The notes beneath the pieces were generated by a model, which saw only the letters and a list, made by a program, of their open reading frames with translations, had not been told where the DNA came from and did not search any database. Both the position numbers and the translations under genes were made by a program. Below are positions 23,723 to 32,317 of a DNA stretch of 64,000 bases, in pieces (the stretch's first letter is position 1; the number at the start of each line of letters is the position of its first letter). The DNA is from Pseudarthrobacter sulfonivorans (GTDB lineage: Bacteria > Actinomycetota > Actinomycetes > Actinomycetales > Micrococcaceae). The stretch spans positions 310,001 to 374,000 of the forward strand of contig NZ_JACXBW010000003.1 in the NCBI RefSeq assembly GCF_014712225.1, read 5' to 3'.

Positions 23723-24388
23723 ATGATTGCCGTATCGCCGCCCACTCCGTTCACGCCTGCGCAGCTCCGGGAGCGGGTCCAGGAGATCCTGGCCGCAGGT
23801 GCCTTGCCGCCCATCGTGCAGGCCGGGCATCCCGTGCTCCGCCAGCATGCCGCCGCCGTCGAGGGCCAGATCAGCGACACCGAGCTCAAGCAGCTGATAG
23901 TCCTCATGCGCAATGTCATGCATGAGGCGCCAGGCGTGGGACTCGCCGCTCCCCAGATTGGGATTCCGCTGCAGCTGGCGGTCCTTGAGGACCAGTTCGA
24001 CGTCGACCCGGAGGCGGCTGCCGTGCGGCACCGCACGCCGCTGGACTTCGTGGCCATCCTCAACCCGCGTTATGCGCCCTTGGGCATGGACACGGCGGCC
24101 TTCTTTGAAGGGTGCCTCTCGCTTAGCGGCCTGCAGGCCGTGGTGGTGCGCCACGAGCGGGTGCTGCTCCACTATGAAACGCCTGAGGGCCTGGGCAGGG
24201 AGCAGGCATTCGAGGGCTGGCAGGCCCGGATCGTGCAGCACGAAACGGATCATGTGCAGGGCACCCTTTACGTGGACCGTGCCGAGCTGAGGTCCTTGAG
24301 CAGCAACGCCGAGTATGCCGCCAACTGGGCTGAGCCGGGCATTGGCAAGGCCCGCGCCGCCCTGGGGTTCCTGCACGGGCATCCCTGA
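23723..24388 (+). CDS. def: Peptide deformylase
   Basis: Removes the N-formyl group from new proteins. 221 aa with all three family motifs: GVGLAAPQIG (motif 1), EGCLSL (motif 2, metal-binding Cys) and QHETDHVQG (motif 3, HExxH type). An N-terminal extension of about 30 residues precedes the conserved HPVLR segment, as in many actinobacterial deformylases of this class. Divergent from the NTF2-like gene. Confidence 0.95.
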   Translation: MIAVSPPTPFTPAQLRERVQEILAAGALPPIVQAGHPVLRQHAAAVEGQISDTELKQLIVLMRNVMHEAPGVGLAAPQIGIPLQLAVLEDQFDVDPEAAAVRHRTPLDFVAILNPRYAPLGMDTAAFFEGCLSLSGLQAVVVRHERVLLHYETPEGLGREQAFEGWQARIVQHETDHVQGTLYVDRAELRSLSSNAEYAANWAEPGIGKARAALGFLHGHP

Positions 24389-24399
24389 GGGTCGGCCGT

Positions 24400-26388
24400 T
24401 TACCGGGGCGGTACCCCGGCGGGGTTCGCGGCTGTTGGGAGGAACCGGGACCACCAGCGGAGGATGTGCTCGAACCGCTGCATCCGGTGCCGCGGCCGTC
24501 CTGACCGGGAGAGTTCGTGGTCTTCCCCGGGGAATACCAGCAGTTCAGCTTCCACTCCCTGCCTCTTCAACGCCGTGTAGTAGCGCTGGCCCTGTTCCAA
24601 CGGGCAACGAAGATCGTTTTCGCTGTGGATCACCAGGGTTGGTGTCCGTACCTGGGCTGCATGTCCGAGCGGGCTCTGCGCAGCCAGAGCATCCGCTGAG
24701 TCACCGAGATACCCGCCGCCGAAGTACCAGCCAATATCGGCCGAGCCCTCAAAACTGACAGGGTCCAGGAATCCCCGCTCCACGATGGCGGCCTGGAACC
24801 TGTGGTGGTGGGCGATGGTCCAGGCGGTGAGGTAGCCGCCGTACGAGCCGCCCATGATCCCCAGCCGCCCGGCGTCGAGCGCTGGAAATTTCGCCAGCGC
24901 GCCGTCGAGGAACGCCAGCACGTCCTGCATGTCGTCCGTCCCGAACCGGCCCTTGATGGCCAGCCCGTGGTCCCGGCCGTAGCCTGCGGAGCCCCGCGGA
25001 TTACACATCAGCACCGCGTACCCGGCCGCCACGTACACCTGGGCCTCATCGAACAGAGCCACGGTGTACTGGGTAAACGGACCGCCGTGGATGTTCAGCA
25101 GGACAGGGTGCGGTCCCTGACCGGCCGGCCGCACCACCCAGCCGTGCACTGGATAGCCGTCCGGCGCGTCAAAGGTGACTTCCTGCGGCACGAGGATGTC
25201 CGTCCTGGTCCGCAGGTCAGCCGAAAAGTCCGTCAGGATCCGCAGCTGTCCGTCTTCCAGCACGGCAAGGTCCCCGCAGGTGGAAGGGTCGGCAAAAGCC
25301 ACGAACAGCGACCCGCCCGCCCAGGCGGCTCCGGTCACGGTCTTGTCCCCGTGCACCGGCAGGGAATGCCCACCTGTTGCTCCCAACTCGAGGAGCTCCA
25401 CGGTGCCCTGCGCATTGTTCAGGACCAGGGCGCGGTCCGGGCCGCGAAGTTCAATCCGGCTGCCTGGGGCAGAAACGTCCATCATCTGCGGGTCCGTCAA
25501 CGGCACCGGCTCGCCGCCTCCGCTGGGCATGCAGAACAGCACGGCGTTTTGCGCCACAAAGTCCCTGCCGGACCCGCCCAGGTCCCGGGCAATGTAAAAC
25601 AGCCATCCGCCATCCTTGGATTCGCGGACGTCCGCCACTGACTGCGCCATCGGGGCGGTCACTTCGACGGCCACGGGCTCGCCTCCTGCGCCTGGCACCC
25701 GGTAGATGGCGGTGGCCAGCCCGTCGTCGTCGTCGTCGTCGTGGAGCGACGCTGTGAAATAGACCGCGGACCCGTCAGCACTGAAGGTCCCGGTGCCGGC
25801 ATCCGTGGCGAGCGAGGTCACTTGGCGGGCGTCAGGCAGGGGCGCATCAGGCTCGCCCCCGAGTCCGGGGACTTCCACCACAAACAGCTGCCGGGGCCTG
25901 TCGCGGGTGTAGCCAACGCCGTTAAGCCGGTACTGGTAGGTGGAGATCAGGCGCGGCTCTTCTGCCTCGGCCCCGACGTCGGCTGCGGAGCCGTACCGTC
26001 CGGCCTCCGGCTCGCGCGAGCTGAAAACTATCCGGTGTGAGTCCGGGGACCAGGAGAATGTCTCCACGCCCAGAAGCCTGTCGGTGAGGACCTGCGGTTC
26101 GCCGCCATCGGCCTCCACCACCCAAAGCTGCGCTTTCGACGACGGCCCGTCGGTCCGAAGGAAGGCGAGAACCAGTCCGTCTGGCGAAAAGGCCGGCGCG
26201 GTGTCCCGGAAGCCCCGGGTGATCCGACGCGGCAGCTTCTCCTGATCCAACGGGACAGTCCACAACTGACCAACATATGAATCGACCTGCAGATCCGGTC
26301 TGTTCACCGACACAACAGCCCGGCTTCCGTCCGGATGCACTGCCGGCGGCGAAACGGAATTCAACAGCGCTAGGTGTTCTGGCTTCAC
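24400..26388 (-). CDS. S9-family prolyl oligopeptidase-like serine peptidase (acylaminoacyl-peptidase type)
   Basis: 662 residues from GTG 26388. The N-terminal two thirds is a WD/TolB-like propeller (repeats such as AFSPDGLVLAFLRTDGP, FSWSPDSHRIVFSS, FSADGSAVYFTASLHDD). The C-terminal alpha/beta-hydrolase domain has the oxyanion HGGPFTQY, nucleophile motif GGSYGGYLTAW, and late acid and histidine regions (HSENDLRCPLEQ, PGEDHELSRSGRP). Family-typical length. An upstream in-frame extension to 27099 is antisense to the rlmA gene and is rejected. Likely cytosolic peptide degradation. Confidence 0.9.
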   Translation of the reverse strand: MKPEHLALLNSVSPPAVHPDGSRAVVSVNRPDLQVDSYVGQLWTVPLDQEKLPRRITRGFRDTAPAFSPDGLVLAFLRTDGPSSKAQLWVVEADGGEPQVLTDRLLGVETFSWSPDSHRIVFSSREPEAGRYGSAADVGAEAEEPRLISTYQYRLNGVGYTRDRPRQLFVVEVPGLGGEPDAPLPDARQVTSLATDAGTGTFSADGSAVYFTASLHDDDDDDGLATAIYRVPGAGGEPVAVEVTAPMAQSVADVRESKDGGWLFYIARDLGGSGRDFVAQNAVLFCMPSGGGEPVPLTDPQMMDVSAPGSRIELRGPDRALVLNNAQGTVELLELGATGGHSLPVHGDKTVTGAAWAGGSLFVAFADPSTCGDLAVLEDGQLRILTDFSADLRTRTDILVPQEVTFDAPDGYPVHGWVVRPAGQGPHPVLLNIHGGPFTQYTVALFDEAQVYVAAGYAVLMCNPRGSAGYGRDHGLAIKGRFGTDDMQDVLAFLDGALAKFPALDAGRLGIMGGSYGGYLTAWTIAHHHRFQAAIVERGFLDPVSFEGSADIGWYFGGGYLGDSADALAAQSPLGHAAQVRTPTLVIHSENDLRCPLEQGQRYYTALKRQGVEAELLVFPGEDHELSRSGRPRHRMQRFEHILRWWSRFLPTAANPAGVPPR

Positions 26389-26499
26389 CCACGTGAGCCT
26401 AACCTGCGCCCACCCGCGGCGCATCGGGCCGCCCGCGTCGGGCCATGCGCGTCGGTCCTTGCAAGGCGCCGGGTCCGGGACCGCCCTAAGATAGTGGCT

Positions 26500-27387
26500 A
26501 TGCCCTCCTCCCCTCCCCCGCCGCTGCGCTGCCCGCTGTGCGGCGAGCAGTTGACGGTCCGTCCCCTCGCCGGGGAAGGGTCCCGTCCGGCACTGGTGTG
26601 CGGAGCCGGGCACAGTTTTGACGCCGCCAGGCAGGGGTACTACAACCTGCTGGTGGGCAAGGGCACGGTGTTCGAAGCTGACTCTGCGGACATGGTGGCG
26701 GCCCGGTTCAATTTCCTCGACGCCGGGCACTACCGCCCGCTGGCTGAGGCCGTCGCCGCTGCCGTCGCCGCCAGGGTCTCCGCCGGGACTCCCTTCACGG
26801 TCCTCGATTCGGGTACCGGGACGGGCCACTACCTGCGGGTAGTGCTCGACGACGTCAGGCGGGTCAGCGACGACGTCACCGCCGTAGCGCTCGACATCTC
26901 CAAATTCGCCTTGCGGCGAGCCGCCCGCCTCAACCCGGAGGCCGTCAACCTGGCCTGCGACGTGTGGCAGCCGCTGCCGGTGGCGGACGCCGCCGTCGAC
27001 GTGGTGACTGTCATCTTCGCGCCCCGCAACGCCTCCGAATTCGCCCGGATCCTCCGCCCCGACGGCCGGTTGGTGGTGGTCACACCGCGGCCGGGACATC
27101 TGGCCTCACTGGCGGCGCTGGCCGGAATGCTGTCCATCGAGGACCAAAAGGATGCCCGGCTGGCAGAGTCTCTCGCGCCCTACTTCCTGCCGGAATCCGC
27201 CCGCGACGTTGACATCCGGTTGGTGCTGACCCCGAGGGAGATGGCTGACCTGGCGTACATGGGACCGGCCGGGCATCATCTGGATCGCGAGGCGCTTGCC
27301 GCCAAACTGGACACACGGGAGCCGGACTCCGAAGTTAACGCACTGTTCCGGCTCACCGTTTTTCGCCCGGCACGGCGCCCAGAGTAA
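26500..27387 (+). CDS. rlmA: 23S rRNA (guanine-N1)-methyltransferase, RlmA family
   Basis: 295 residues. N-terminal zinc-binding motif (CPLCGEQL and CGAGHSFD) followed by GYYNLLVGKG, then a SAM-binding domain with VLDSGTGTGHYLRVV and VTVIFAPRNASEFARILRP, the RlmA/TlrB plan. These enzymes methylate G745 or G748 of 23S rRNA; the TlrB type gives macrolide tolerance. Which guanine is modified cannot be told here. The ATG lies 7 nt after a TAAGAT, hinting at a leaderless message. Divergent from the S9 peptidase. Confidence 0.88.
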   Translation: MPSSPPPPLRCPLCGEQLTVRPLAGEGSRPALVCGAGHSFDAARQGYYNLLVGKGTVFEADSADMVAARFNFLDAGHYRPLAEAVAAAVAARVSAGTPFTVLDSGTGTGHYLRVVLDDVRRVSDDVTAVALDISKFALRRAARLNPEAVNLACDVWQPLPVADAAVDVVTVIFAPRNASEFARILRPDGRLVVVTPRPGHLASLAALAGMLSIEDQKDARLAESLAPYFLPESARDVDIRLVLTPREMADLAYMGPAGHHLDREALAAKLDTREPDSEVNALFRLTVFRPARRPE

Positions 27388-27489
27388 CGACTTGGCCACG
27401 TTCCCTGGTCCCCTTCCTGGCCACCTGCCGTGCGGCTTTCCGGCGGTCTAGGATAAATAGACAGCTACCGGATGGTCAAGGGGGACGGA

Positions 27490-27954
27490 ATGTTTGAATG
27501 GCTCGGTGAAAACTGGTGGGCTCTGTGGCTCACAGCTTTCCTCGCGTTCGCGGTGATCGAGATGATCACCCTTGACCTGTTCTTCATCATGCTCGGCGGC
27601 GGAACACTCGCCGCCATCGTTGCGGATTTTGCCGGCGCTGACCTGTGGCTGCAGATAGTGGTCTTCTGTGTGGTGTCCCTGCTGATGATCGCTTTCGTCC
27701 GCCCGGTCGCCCTCAGCCACTTAAAGAAGGGCCCCGCCGAACAGCGGACCAACGTGGACCGGCTGATCGGCGAGCAAGCCCTGGTGATGGAAGCAGTCAG
27801 CTCCACCGGCGGCCTGGTGAAAATCGGCGGCGATGTGTGGAGCGCCCGCTCCGCCGGCGTTGTACTGCCCGCCGGCCAAAAGGCCGTGGTCTCGGCCATC
27901 GACGGTGCCACGGCCGTGGTGTCCGCGCCGGAGGAGCAAGCGGACCCGTCGTAG
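27490..27954 (+). CDS. NfeD-family membrane protein
   Basis: 154 residues: N-terminal membrane helices (WWALWLTAFLAFAVIEMIT, FFIMLGGGTLAAIVADFAG, LQIVVFCVVSLLMIAFV) followed by an OB-fold domain (LIGEQALVMEAVSSTGGLVK, IGGDVWSARS, AGQKAVVSAIDGATAVV). NfeD proteins work with SPFH/stomatin proteins in membrane-domain quality control, and the next gene encodes one. GGGGGA lies just upstream of ATG 27490; an alternative in-frame start exists at 27472. Confidence 0.9.
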   Translation: MFEWLGENWWALWLTAFLAFAVIEMITLDLFFIMLGGGTLAAIVADFAGADLWLQIVVFCVVSLLMIAFVRPVALSHLKKGPAEQRTNVDRLIGEQALVMEAVSSTGGLVKIGGDVWSARSAGVVLPAGQKAVVSAIDGATAVVSAPEEQADPS

Positions 27955-28011
27955 TTTTTAGCGTCACTAACAGTGTTGGATACAGCCTAATAATTGGGGA
28001 TAGGGAGATGT

Positions 28012-28953
28012 ATGGATAACGCAGGAGGAGTCGCCTTGGCCATTGTGCTGGTGGTCCTGATCGTATTCGTGATTATTGTTCTGGTCCGTTCGGTGCGGAT
28101 CATTCCGCAGGCGAGGGCCGGCGTCGTTGAGCGTCTTGGTAAATACCAGCGCACCCTCAACCCGGGACTCACTATCCTGATCCCGTTTGTGGACCGGCTC
28201 CTGCCGCTCTTGGACCTCAGGGAACAGGTGGTCTCCTTCCCGCCGCAGCCGGTTATCACGGAAGACAACCTGGTGGTTTCCATCGATACGGTGGTCTACT
28301 TCCAGGTCACCGATCCGCGCGCGGCCACCTACGAAATCGCCAACTACATCCAGGCCGTCGAACAGCTCACCACCACCACCCTGCGTAACGTCGTTGGTGG
28401 CTTGAACCTCGAAGAGGCCCTTACTTCCCGCGACCAGATCAACGGTCAGCTGCGCGGCGTCCTGGACGAGGCCACCGGCCGCTGGGGCATCCGCGTCTCG
28501 CGCGTTGAGCTGAAGGCGATCGATCCGCCGCACTCGATCCAGGACTCGATGGAGAAGCAGATGCGGGCCGAGCGCGACCGCCGCGCCGCGATCCTCACCG
28601 CCGAAGGCACCAAGCAGTCAGCCATCCTGACGGCCGAAGGCCAGCGGCAGGCATCGATCCTCGCGGCAGAAGGTGACGCCAAGGCGGCCATCCTCCGGGC
28701 GGACGGTGAAGCGCAGGCCATCCAAAAGGTCTTTGACGCCATCCACAAGGGAAACCCCGATCAGAAGCTGCTCGCCTACCAGTACCTGCAGACACTCCCC
28801 AAGCTCGCGGAAGGCTCCTCCAACAAGCTGTGGATCATTCCCAGCGAAGTCGGGGAAGCACTGAAGGGTATTGGCAACGCGCTCGGCGGTACCAATCCTG
28901 ATCCGCGCTCCGGCGGCGGACTCTTCGACGAGGAACCTGCCAAGCAGCCCTGA
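28012..28953 (+). CDS. SPFH/band 7 stomatin-like membrane protein
   Basis: 313 residues. One N-terminal membrane helix (VALAIVLVVLIVFVIIVLVRS), the SPFH domain (RIIPQARAGVVERLGKYQR, VSIDTVVYFQVTDPRAATYE, LRNVVGGLNLEEALTSRD), then an Ala/Glu-rich coiled coil with repeated AILTAEG/AILRADGEA units (about 185-240) that drives oligomer ring formation. ATG 28012 follows GGGAG. Pairs with the NfeD protein 57 nt upstream. Confidence 0.93.
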   Translation: MDNAGGVALAIVLVVLIVFVIIVLVRSVRIIPQARAGVVERLGKYQRTLNPGLTILIPFVDRLLPLLDLREQVVSFPPQPVITEDNLVVSIDTVVYFQVTDPRAATYEIANYIQAVEQLTTTTLRNVVGGLNLEEALTSRDQINGQLRGVLDEATGRWGIRVSRVELKAIDPPHSIQDSMEKQMRAERDRRAAILTAEGTKQSAILTAEGQRQASILAAEGDAKAAILRADGEAQAIQKVFDAIHKGNPDQKLLAYQYLQTLPKLAEGSSNKLWIIPSEVGEALKGIGNALGGTNPDPRSGGGLFDEEPAKQP

Positions 28954-29039
28954 GCCTGACCCGAAATTTGCCGGCACGGGCCGCGCCGCCACCAGGCGTC
29001 GCGGCCTTTGCCCGCTGTTACCCAGGCTCTTCGCTGCGT

Positions 29040-29068
29040 TTGGCGCCGGGGGAACCTACCGGTATAAT
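29040..29068 (+). promoter_or_regulatory. Strong housekeeping-type promoter for rbpA
   Basis: TTGGCG (29040-29045), 17-nt spacer, perfect TATAAT (29063-29068). It leaves a leader of about 150 nt before the rbpA ATG at 29228. A GGGGGAAC sequence inside the spacer recalls sigma-R type -35 boxes, which control rbpA in Streptomyces, but no matching GTT at the right distance is obvious. Confidence 0.65.
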
Positions 29069-29227
29069 TGAGTGTTTGTCCGGCCGGACCAGATCCGCTG
29101 GAACAAGAATGCTTCGCAATGCGTTGAATCTAAAGATGCAGCACAGTGCACACAGTAGTCCGGGGCGGTTGTATTGCACCGGCTTGCGTGGGGCCCTTGC
29201 TCCGCGAACCGACCAGAGGGAGAAAAC

Positions 29228-29575
29228 ATGAGCGATCGCAGCCTGCGGGGTATGCGCCTTGGCGCGCAGAGCATGGAGACCGAGTCCGGCGTCGAGCCGG
29301 CCCCGCGTCAGCGTGTGGAATACCGGTGCGAGGACGGCGAACAGGTTTTTGTCACGTTCTCTTCTGAGGCTGAAATTCCTCCTGTGTGGGTTTCCAAGAC
29401 CGGCAAAGAAGCGCTCCTGGTAGACGGCGAACGTCCCGATACCAGCAACGAAAAAGCCGTCCGCACCCACTGGGACATGCTTCTGGAACGGCGTTCCCTC
29501 CCGGAGCTTGAGCAGATTCTCGAGGACCGGCTGACCATCCTGCGCGAACGCCGCGGTGAACGGCGCAGCGCCTGA
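29228..29575 (+). CDS. rbpA: RNA polymerase-binding protein RbpA
   Basis: Actinobacterial transcription factor that binds the principal sigma factor and RNA polymerase and stabilises open complexes. 115 residues with the family landmarks in order: N-terminal tail (RGMRLGAQSMETESGVEPAP), RbpA core (VEYRCEDGEQVFVTFSSEA, IPPVWVSKTGKEALL), and the basic linker and sigma-interaction helix (THWDMLLERRSLPELEQILE). GAGGGAG precedes the ATG. Preceded by a near-consensus promoter and a long leader. Confidence 0.97.
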   Translation: MSDRSLRGMRLGAQSMETESGVEPAPRQRVEYRCEDGEQVFVTFSSEAEIPPVWVSKTGKEALLVDGERPDTSNEKAVRTHWDMLLERRSLPELEQILEDRLTILRERRGERRSA

Positions 29576-29624
29576 CCCACTGGCGGTCACAGCCTCATTG
29601 ACCGAGGCACACCGAACAAGTTGA

Positions 29625-29670
29625 AAAGGGCCGGCCCGCAACGTGGATCACGTTGCCGGGCCGGCCCTTT
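29625..29670. terminator. Bidirectional terminator between rbpA and the mannosyltransferase gene
   Basis: AAAGGGCCGGCCCG followed by CAACGTG, a short loop, and the complementary right arm ending in CCCTTT, with one bulged base. It lies between convergent genes and closes with A/T pairs on both sides. Confidence 0.85.
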
Positions 29671-29729
29671 CTGTGTTCACCGCAAGTTCCGTTGAGGAGA
29701 GATCTCGCCGCCCTGCGAGCGGACCGGGG

Positions 29730-30473
29730 TCAGCCCCGGGCCGACTCCTTCTTGCCCCGGAGCTTATTCCAGCGTGCCTGCAGGCCCCACCGGGTGACGT
29801 TGATCATGGCCTCAACCACAATGTTGCCGCTCATTTTGGAAGCGCCCAGCTCGCGTTCGACGAACGTGATGGGTCGCTCCTCGATCCTGAGGCCCATTTT
29901 GGCTACCCGCCAAGCCAGGTCCACCTGGAAGCCATAACCCACCGAATCGACCGCGTCGAGGTTGAGTTTTTCCAACGTGGACCTCCGGAAGGCACGGTAA
30001 CCACCGGTGACGTCCTTGATCTTCAGGCCCAGCATCAGCCGTGCGTAGGTGCTGCCAACGCGTGAAATCGCCTGCCGGTACAGTGGCCAGTTGACCACGC
30101 TGCCGCCCGGGACCCAGCGGGAACCCATGGCCAGGTCTGCGCCCTGTTCGACGGCTTCCAGCAGTTGCGGCAGCTGTTCGGGCTGGTGGGAGCCGTCGGC
30201 ATCCATTTCCACCAGGACCTCGTAGCCAGCGTCAAGGCCCCACTTGAACCCGGCAATGTAGGCGGCGCCGAGGCCTTCCTTGCCCTTGCGGTGAAGGACG
30301 TGAACCTGTGCGTCGTTGGCAGCGAAGCTGTCCGCCAGTTGCCCGGTACCGTCGGGGCTGTTGTCGTCCACCACCAGTACGTCCGAGGCGGGTACGGCTG
30401 CCCGCAGGCGCTGGAGGGTCTTGGGCAGCGATTCCAGCTCGTTGTAAGTCGGAATAATGGTAAGGACGCGCAC
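29730..30473 (-). CDS. Polyprenol monophosphomannose synthase (DPM1-like GT2)
   Basis: Transfers mannose from GDP-mannose to a polyprenol phosphate carrier used for lipoglycans and protein mannosylation. 247 aa with the GT2 motifs TIIPTYNELESLP, VLVVDDNSPDGTG, EMDADGSHQPEQL (DxD metal site) and the DPM1-typical GSRWVPGG and VTGGYRAFRRSTLE. No membrane helices at the C-terminus, so it is the catalytic domain alone, as in mycobacterial Ppm1 D2. The acyltransferase partner (Lnt-like) is not in the window. Confidence 0.9.
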   Translation of the reverse strand: MRVLTIIPTYNELESLPKTLQRLRAAVPASDVLVVDDNSPDGTGQLADSFAANDAQVHVLHRKGKEGLGAAYIAGFKWGLDAGYEVLVEMDADGSHQPEQLPQLLEAVEQGADLAMGSRWVPGGSVVNWPLYRQAISRVGSTYARLMLGLKIKDVTGGYRAFRRSTLEKLNLDAVDSVGYGFQVDLAWRVAKMGLRIEERPITFVERELGASKMSGNIVVEAMINVTRWGLQARWNKLRGKKESARG

Positions 30474-30577
30474 AAAGGGCCTTTCCTGGACGGGAGCGGT
30501 TGGAGCACCTGATCATCAGCTGAGTCGCTGGCTGCAGGCGCAACTACCCATTATAGGGCGCTGACCTGCGCATCGGA

Positions 30578-32233
30578 TCAGGAACGCAGCGCCGGACTGG
30601 AAAAGAGTTCCTGGCCGTCCCTGACGGTCTGCAGGCAAGCCGGGTCGGTGCCGGTGTCCAGCGCGGGAAGCAGGGGCGTGCGTGCCCTCGGATCCGTGCT
30701 CCACGACTGGACGCGCCCGTCCGACACCTGGACCATCAGTTCTTCAACGTCCCACACAGCGAAACTCGCCGGCGCGCCCGGAACCAGCTGTCCGGCCATC
30801 GGGTTCTGGTACCTGGCTGCACGCCAGCCGGCCCGCGTGTGTCCCAGGAAGGCTGCCCGCGCAGAGATCTGTTCGTCATGGTTGTGGTGTTCCAGGCAGG
30901 CACGCACACTCGACCAGGGCCGCAGCGGCGTCACCGGGCTGTCGCTCCCGAAGCAAATGGGAACGCCGGCCGAATAGAACGAAGCGAATGCATTCATGGA
31001 CCGGCTGCGGTCACCCAGGCGCTGCTGGTACATCCCGCCGTCGTTCCCCCATTCCGCGTCGAAGCGGGGCTGGGCGCTGACCGTGACCGCGTACCGTGCA
31101 AGCTGCTGCACGGCGCCGGCGTCCGCCAGTTCCACGTGCTCGAAACGGTGACCGGCAGCACGGATCCGCTGCTCCCCCACTTCCGCAGCGGCAAGCTCCA
31201 GAGCCTCCAGCGCGGCGTCGAGCCCGGCGTCGCCAATGACATGGAAACCGCCCTGGATGCCCAGGAGGGAGCAGGCTGCCAGGTGGGCGCCGGCCTGCGC
31301 GGCTGTGACGTAGAGGTTGCCGCGCTCCACCGGCGCGTCCGTGTAGTCGTCCCGCAAGGCTGCCGTCCGGGAACCCAGGGAACCGTCAATGTTCAGGTCG
31401 CCAGCGAGGCCCCGAACGGGGACACCGAGCCCGTCCAGCAGTTGCCTGGCGTGTTCCTCCGAGGTGGCCAGCTGGCCCCAGTACGGAAGCACTTCCGGCA
31501 CGGCCCCCTCAGCGGCGTCAGTGTTCCATGCGGCGGCGAGCCGAAGATCGGCGACTCCGCTGATGTGGGGCGCCGCCATCTCCGCGACGGCCACATAGCC
31601 GTTTTCAGCCGCTTCCCTAAGGGCCCGCTGCTGGTAGCCGCGGAGGCTGGAGTCGGGAAGGCGCCGCGCCTCCTGGCGTGCCGCAGTGTGCGCAGCGCGC
31701 AGGACCCGCGGGCCCGAGTCGTAGCCGTCGAGGCCGGCCAGCCCGGCAGCGCCAACAAGCGAGGAGGACACCAGGGCCGAGTGCGCGTCCACCCTGGACA
31801 GGAAGACGTGACGGCCGCCGGCGGCCTGTTCCAGTTCATCGGCGGTGGGCAGTGCGGGATCCTCCCACGCGGAATCATCCCAGCCGTGGCCCAGGACCGG
31901 GCCTTCACCCCGGGTAGCAGCCACAGCGTCCAGGAGCTGCCGGGCGGAACGGACACCGCCGAGTTGCAGGGCATCCAGCGCAATACCGGTCTCCGTGAGG
32001 TGTACGTGCGAGTCCACAAACCCCGGCGCGACGAGGGCACCGTGGAGATCGATGATCTCCATGGACGAGTCGGCAATCGAGGACGCTGCCTGTTCGGAGC
32101 CCACCCAGGCAACGGTGTCGCCGTCCACCACCATGGCGGTGGCCAGCGGATCCGCTGCGGAGTACACCGAGCCGTTGCGGTAGAGGACCACCTTCCGTTC
32201 GGACGGGGCGGGCACGGTGGAACGTTCAGTCAT
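30578..32233 (-). CDS. Amidohydrolase family protein, YtcJ type (Amidohydro_3)
   Basis: 551 residues. N-terminal beta-sandwich entry (VVLYRNGSVYSAADPLATAM), then metal-binding APGFVDSHVHL, the mid-barrel GDLNIDGSLGSRTAAL, FHVIGDAGLDAALEAL and HRFEHVEL histidines, and the late CFGSDSPVTPLRPW aspartate. This is the full set for YtcJ-like metal-dependent hydrolases. Substrate unknown. Upstream of it in the same direction lies helY, 84 nt away. Confidence 0.88.
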   Translation of the reverse strand: MTERSTVPAPSERKVVLYRNGSVYSAADPLATAMVVDGDTVAWVGSEQAASSIADSSMEIIDLHGALVAPGFVDSHVHLTETGIALDALQLGGVRSARQLLDAVAATRGEGPVLGHGWDDSAWEDPALPTADELEQAAGGRHVFLSRVDAHSALVSSSLVGAAGLAGLDGYDSGPRVLRAAHTAARQEARRLPDSSLRGYQQRALREAAENGYVAVAEMAAPHISGVADLRLAAAWNTDAAEGAVPEVLPYWGQLATSEEHARQLLDGLGVPVRGLAGDLNIDGSLGSRTAALRDDYTDAPVERGNLYVTAAQAGAHLAACSLLGIQGGFHVIGDAGLDAALEALELAAAEVGEQRIRAAGHRFEHVELADAGAVQQLARYAVTVSAQPRFDAEWGNDGGMYQQRLGDRSRSMNAFASFYSAGVPICFGSDSPVTPLRPWSSVRACLEHHNHDEQISARAAFLGHTRAGWRAARYQNPMAGQLVPGAPASFAVWDVEELMVQVSDGRVQSWSTDPRARTPLLPALDTGTDPACLQTVRDGQELFSSPALRS

Positions 32234-32317
32234 GGGGCAAAGCTCCTGGATAAGGGACGCAGCAAATGCTGCCGGTACGTGAAAACTTCTTTTTTGGAAG
32301 GCCTGCCGGCTGTTGCC

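Noticed and set aside
24802..25641. 279-codon rightward frame within the S9 peptidase gene
   Set aside because: Opposite a clear propeller and hydrolase sequence; no family signal.
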